Part shown: positions 6,409 to 8,500 of the stretch, piece after piece
Numbering within the stretch: the first letter of the stretch is position 1
Layout: each line of letters starts with the position of its first letter
From: an uncultured Clostridia bacterium
GTDB taxonomy: Bacteria; Bacillota; Clostridia; TANB77; UBA1234
Length of the DNA stretch: 8,500 bases
Assembly: GCA_947624765.1 (NCBI GenBank)
Contig: CANQLS010000061.1
Span: 1 to 8,500, forward strand
Direction: 5' to 3'
Translations under genes and position numbers: made by a program
The notes under the pieces: generated by a model
What the model saw: the letters and a program-made list of their open reading frames with translations, nothing else
Databases searched by the model: none
What the model was told of the DNA's origin: nothing

Positions 6409-7945
6409 TTACTCCCACTCAATAGTAGCAGGTGGTTTAGAAGTAATATCATAAACAACGCGATTAACGTGATTTACCTCATTAACAATACGAGAAGAAA
6501 CCCTTTCTAAAATATCGTAAGGAATCTTGCTCCAAACGCCAGTCATAAAATCAGTAGTCTCAACAGCGCGAAGTGCAACAGTATAATCATAAGTTCTTTC
6601 ATCACCCATAACGCCAACAGACTTTAAATTTGTAAGAACTGCAAAATACTGATTAATACTTTTATAAAGACCACTATTAGTAATTTCCTCTCTAAAAATG
6701 CTATCAGCTTCCTTTAAGATATTAAGTTTATCTTCTGTAACATCTCCAATAATTCTAATAGCTAAGCCTGGGCCAGGGAAAGGTTGCCTATAAACCAAGT
6801 TTTCTGGAATACCTAATTCTAAGCCAGTTTTTCTAACTTCATCTTTAAATAAATCTCGTAATGGTTCTACAATTTCCTTAAAATCAACATAGTCTGGAAG
6901 TCCGCCAACATTGTGGTGGCTTTTTATTACAGAACTTTTTCCTAATCCGCTCTCAATTACGTCAGGGTAGATAGTACCTTGCACTAAAAAGTCAACCGTA
7001 CCAAGCTTTTTGGCTTCTTCTTCAAAAACGCGAATAAATTCTTCTCCAATAATTTTTCTTTTTGACTCTGGGTCTGTTACATTTGCAAGTTTTGCTAAAA
7101 ATCTATCTTTTGCATTTACCCTAATAAGATTAATATCAAACTGATTTCTAAAGACTGATTCAACTTCGTCTCCTTCATTTTTACGAAGAAGTCCATGGTC
7201 AACAAAAATACAAGTTGAATTTTTTCCGATTGCTTTAGAAAGTAAAACAGCAGCTACTGATGAATCAACACCACAGGACAATGCACATAAAGCTTTTTTA
7301 TTTCCAATTTTTTCTTTTAACTTTTTAATAGTTTCTTGAGTAAAAGAACTAATTATCCAATCTCCTTTGCAATTACAAATATTAAACAAAAAGTTTTTAA
7401 TTACTTGTATGCCATTGATTGAATTATTTACTTCAGGATGGAACTGTATTCCATATAATTTTTTATCTGCATTTTCCATGGCAGCATTTGGACAAGATGG
7501 AGTAGAGGCAATATTTTTAAACCCTGTTGGAAGTGTTTCAACATAATCTGTATGACTCATTAAAAATCCATTGGTATTACCAAACTCTTTTAAAAGTAAA
7601 GAAGAATTGTCTATTGTTACATCAGTTGTTCCATACTCACGTTTATCTGCTTTTGCAACATTTCCACCTAAATAATATGTCATAAGTTGCATACCATAAC
7701 AAATTCCAAGTACGGGTATGCCTAATTCAAAAATTTCTTTGCTACATTTTGGAGCATCTTCTCCATAAACACTAGCAGGTCCACCAGTAAAAATAATTCC
7801 TTTTGGGGCTTTTTCTTTTATTTTGTCAATTGATATATTATAAGGAACTACTTCAGAATAAACACTGCATTCTCTAACTCGTCTTGCTATTAATTGATTG
7901 TATTGTCCGGCCAAAATCTAAAATTAAAATTAATTCATTTTTCAC
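6409..7945 (-). CDS. guaA: GMP synthase (glutamine-hydrolysing), complete locus with 1-bp frameshift near start
   Basis: This enzyme catalyses the last step of de novo GMP synthesis: XMP is adenylylated, then aminated with ammonia from glutamine. Numbering from the GTG at 7945 with the frame repaired gives 511 residues, a normal GuaA length. Residues ~1-195 are the class I glutamine amidotransferase, with Cys82 in G-I-C-Y-G-M-Q and His169/Glu171 in Q-F-H-P-E-V. The ATP pyrophosphatase domain follows, with loop S-C-G-V-D-S-S at 223-229; the second position is usually Gly, so the Cys is odd. K-S-H-H-N-V-G-G-L-P (341-350) and F-P-G-P-G-L-A-I-R-I (389-398) are substrate and dimer-domain motifs. 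The end, P-P-A-T-I-E-W-E, is the canonical GuaA C-terminus. The uninterrupted frame begins only at a TTG (7914; 501 codons) without a ribosome binding site, because of an extra base at 7909-7912. The gene converges on LRR-C and diverges from the LRR-A copy at 8220. Confidence 0.93.
7909..7912 (-). other. guaA: Apparent 1-bp insertion in guaA copy 2
   Basis: GGCCGGA stands where the D-F-G-G-Q-Y motif needs GGCGGA. This is the same change as at 1197-1200. It separates the well-placed GTG start (7945) from the remaining 499 codons. Confidence 0.85.
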
Positions 7946-7952
7946 TTATTTT

Positions 7953-7962
7953 ACCTCCTTTT
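7953..7962 (-). promoter_or_regulatory. guaA ribosome binding site, copy 2
   Basis: AAAAGGAGGT on the minus strand, 8 nt before GTG 7945. It is the evidence for extending guaA beyond the TTG at 7914. Confidence 0.85.
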
Positions 7963-8112
7963 ACTTTTGCTACATTTTATCATATAAGGTAAAAAAAGTA
8001 AAGAATTTGAGCTTTTACAAGAAAATAATTGATAATATTTTAATGTCAACACATATGGCTTTTTTGTATATTACATTTAGATTACATTTATATGAAGTTT
8101 CTATTACATGTG

Positions 8113-8141
8113 TTGAAATGAATATATGCTTATGTTAGAAT
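8113..8141 (+). promoter_or_regulatory. Candidate promoter of the LRR operon, copy 2
   Basis: TTGAAA, 17 bp, then TAGAAT with an upstream TG, the same as 1401-1429. If the repeat is a true tandem duplication, this would drive a second LRR operon beyond the window. Confidence 0.6.
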
Positions 8142-8219
8142 AAAAATATAATAATATGTCTAGCACCATAATTAGACAAATTAAAACAAAAAAGTAAACA
8201 AATGAAAGGGGTAATTTAA

Positions 8220-8500
8220 GTGAAGAAATTAAGTAACTTAAAAAAACAAAAGAAAGGAATTACACTAATTGCATTAGTAATAACAATTATAGTATTACTA
8301 ATATTAGCGGCAGTAAGTATAGCAACATTAACTGGACAAAATGGAATACTAACAAAAGCAAGCGAAAGCAAAACAAAAACGGATAGAGCAGCTGCCAAAG
8401 AAAAAGTACAAATAGAAGTAGCAGGGTCTATGGGAACAGACCTAACAGTAGACATGGATTTACTAAAAGATAATCTAAAGAAAAATTTAGGGCTAACAGA
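8220..8500 (+). CDS. LRR-A second copy, first 93 codons only
   Basis: This begins at GTG behind AAAGGGG and encodes the basic leader, the K-G/I-T-L-I-A-L-V prepilin-like site, the hydrophobic helix and part of the conserved module, the same as 1508-1788. It runs off the window edge, so it is unknown whether the downstream part equals LRR-A. See LRR-A for the likely role. Confidence 0.88.
   Translation, partial: MKKLSNLKKQKKGITLIALVITIIVLLILAAVSIATLTGQNGILTKASESKTKTDRAAAKEKVQIEVAGSMGTDLTVDMDLLKDNLKKNLGLT

Larger units (their letters stand above)
7946..8219. other. Divergent intergenic region, second copy
   Basis: Same as 1234-1507. It holds the guaA promoter candidate (7974-8002), inverted repeat (8046-8116), phased ATTACAT repeats (8070-8109), LRR promoter (8113-8141) and the LRR-A ribosome binding site (8205-8211). 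Confidence 0.8.
6713..8500. repeat. Long exact direct repeat, copy 2 (partner 1-1788)
   Basis: This is the second occurrence of the 1788-bp sequence at offset 6712, reaching the last base of the window. The true repeat may be longer, up to full tandem copies of the 6712-bp unit. Confidence 0.95.

Noticed and set aside
7912..7914. TTG as the real guaA start
   Set aside because: It has no Shine-Dalgarno and would drop the conserved first strand. The GTG at 7945 has an excellent site and encodes the missing family residues in the other frame.
1..8500. Small circular plasmid or phage of 6712 bp
   Set aside because: The repeat is compatible with a circle, but there is no replication, mobilisation, partition or phage gene, and the unit contains a housekeeping gene.

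Overview
The window is AT-rich DNA with strong Gram-positive ribosome binding sites. It carries a clostridial-type GMP synthase and proteins beginning with the K-G-I-T-L-I-A-L-V leader common in uncultured Clostridia. I infer a Firmicutes (Clostridia-like) bacterium, probably gut-associated. TGG encodes Trp and TGA is not read as sense in these genes, so there is no sign of a mycoplasma-type code.

Layout. (1) Positions 1-1233, minus strand: guaA (GMP synthase) without its 3' end. (2) 1234-1507: divergent intergenic region with promoter candidates both ways, an inverted repeat and helix-phased direct repeats. (3) 1508-6333, plus strand: three tandem paralogues, called here LRR-A, LRR-B and LRR-C. 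Each has a type IV prepilin-like N-terminus followed by BspA-type leucine-rich repeats. Short gaps (about 35-40 bp) and a single terminator suggest one operon. (4) 6346-6388: a bidirectional hairpin terminator between convergent LRR-C and guaA. (5) 6409-7945, minus strand: a full-length guaA locus. (6) 7946-8500: a second copy of the intergenic region and of the start of LRR-A.

Parts 1 and 6 are the same sequence. Bases 1-1788 recur at 6713-8500 without any difference I could find, a period of 6712 bp. The window is therefore one and a quarter turns of a 6712-bp unit (guaA plus three LRR genes). This could be a tandem duplication, a circular molecule read past its origin, or an assembly artefact. 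No replication gene is present, so a free plasmid is the least supported option.

Two genes carry apparent 1-bp insertions. The guaA copies have an extra base inside codons 12-13 (identical in both copies), and LRR-C has an extra T in a run of six. Repairing each restores a textbook protein. These may be read or assembly errors, which fits the repeated ends, or real inactivating or phase-switching mutations.

The LRR genes look like a surface-display family. An N-terminal 381-bp module is nearly identical in all three (about 96% between A and C, no indels), the repeat-bearing middle is divergent, and the C-terminal cap is again near-identical in A and B. This pattern fits duplication followed by diversification or recombination of the exposed part. 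GuaA makes GMP and has no evident functional link to the LRR proteins.
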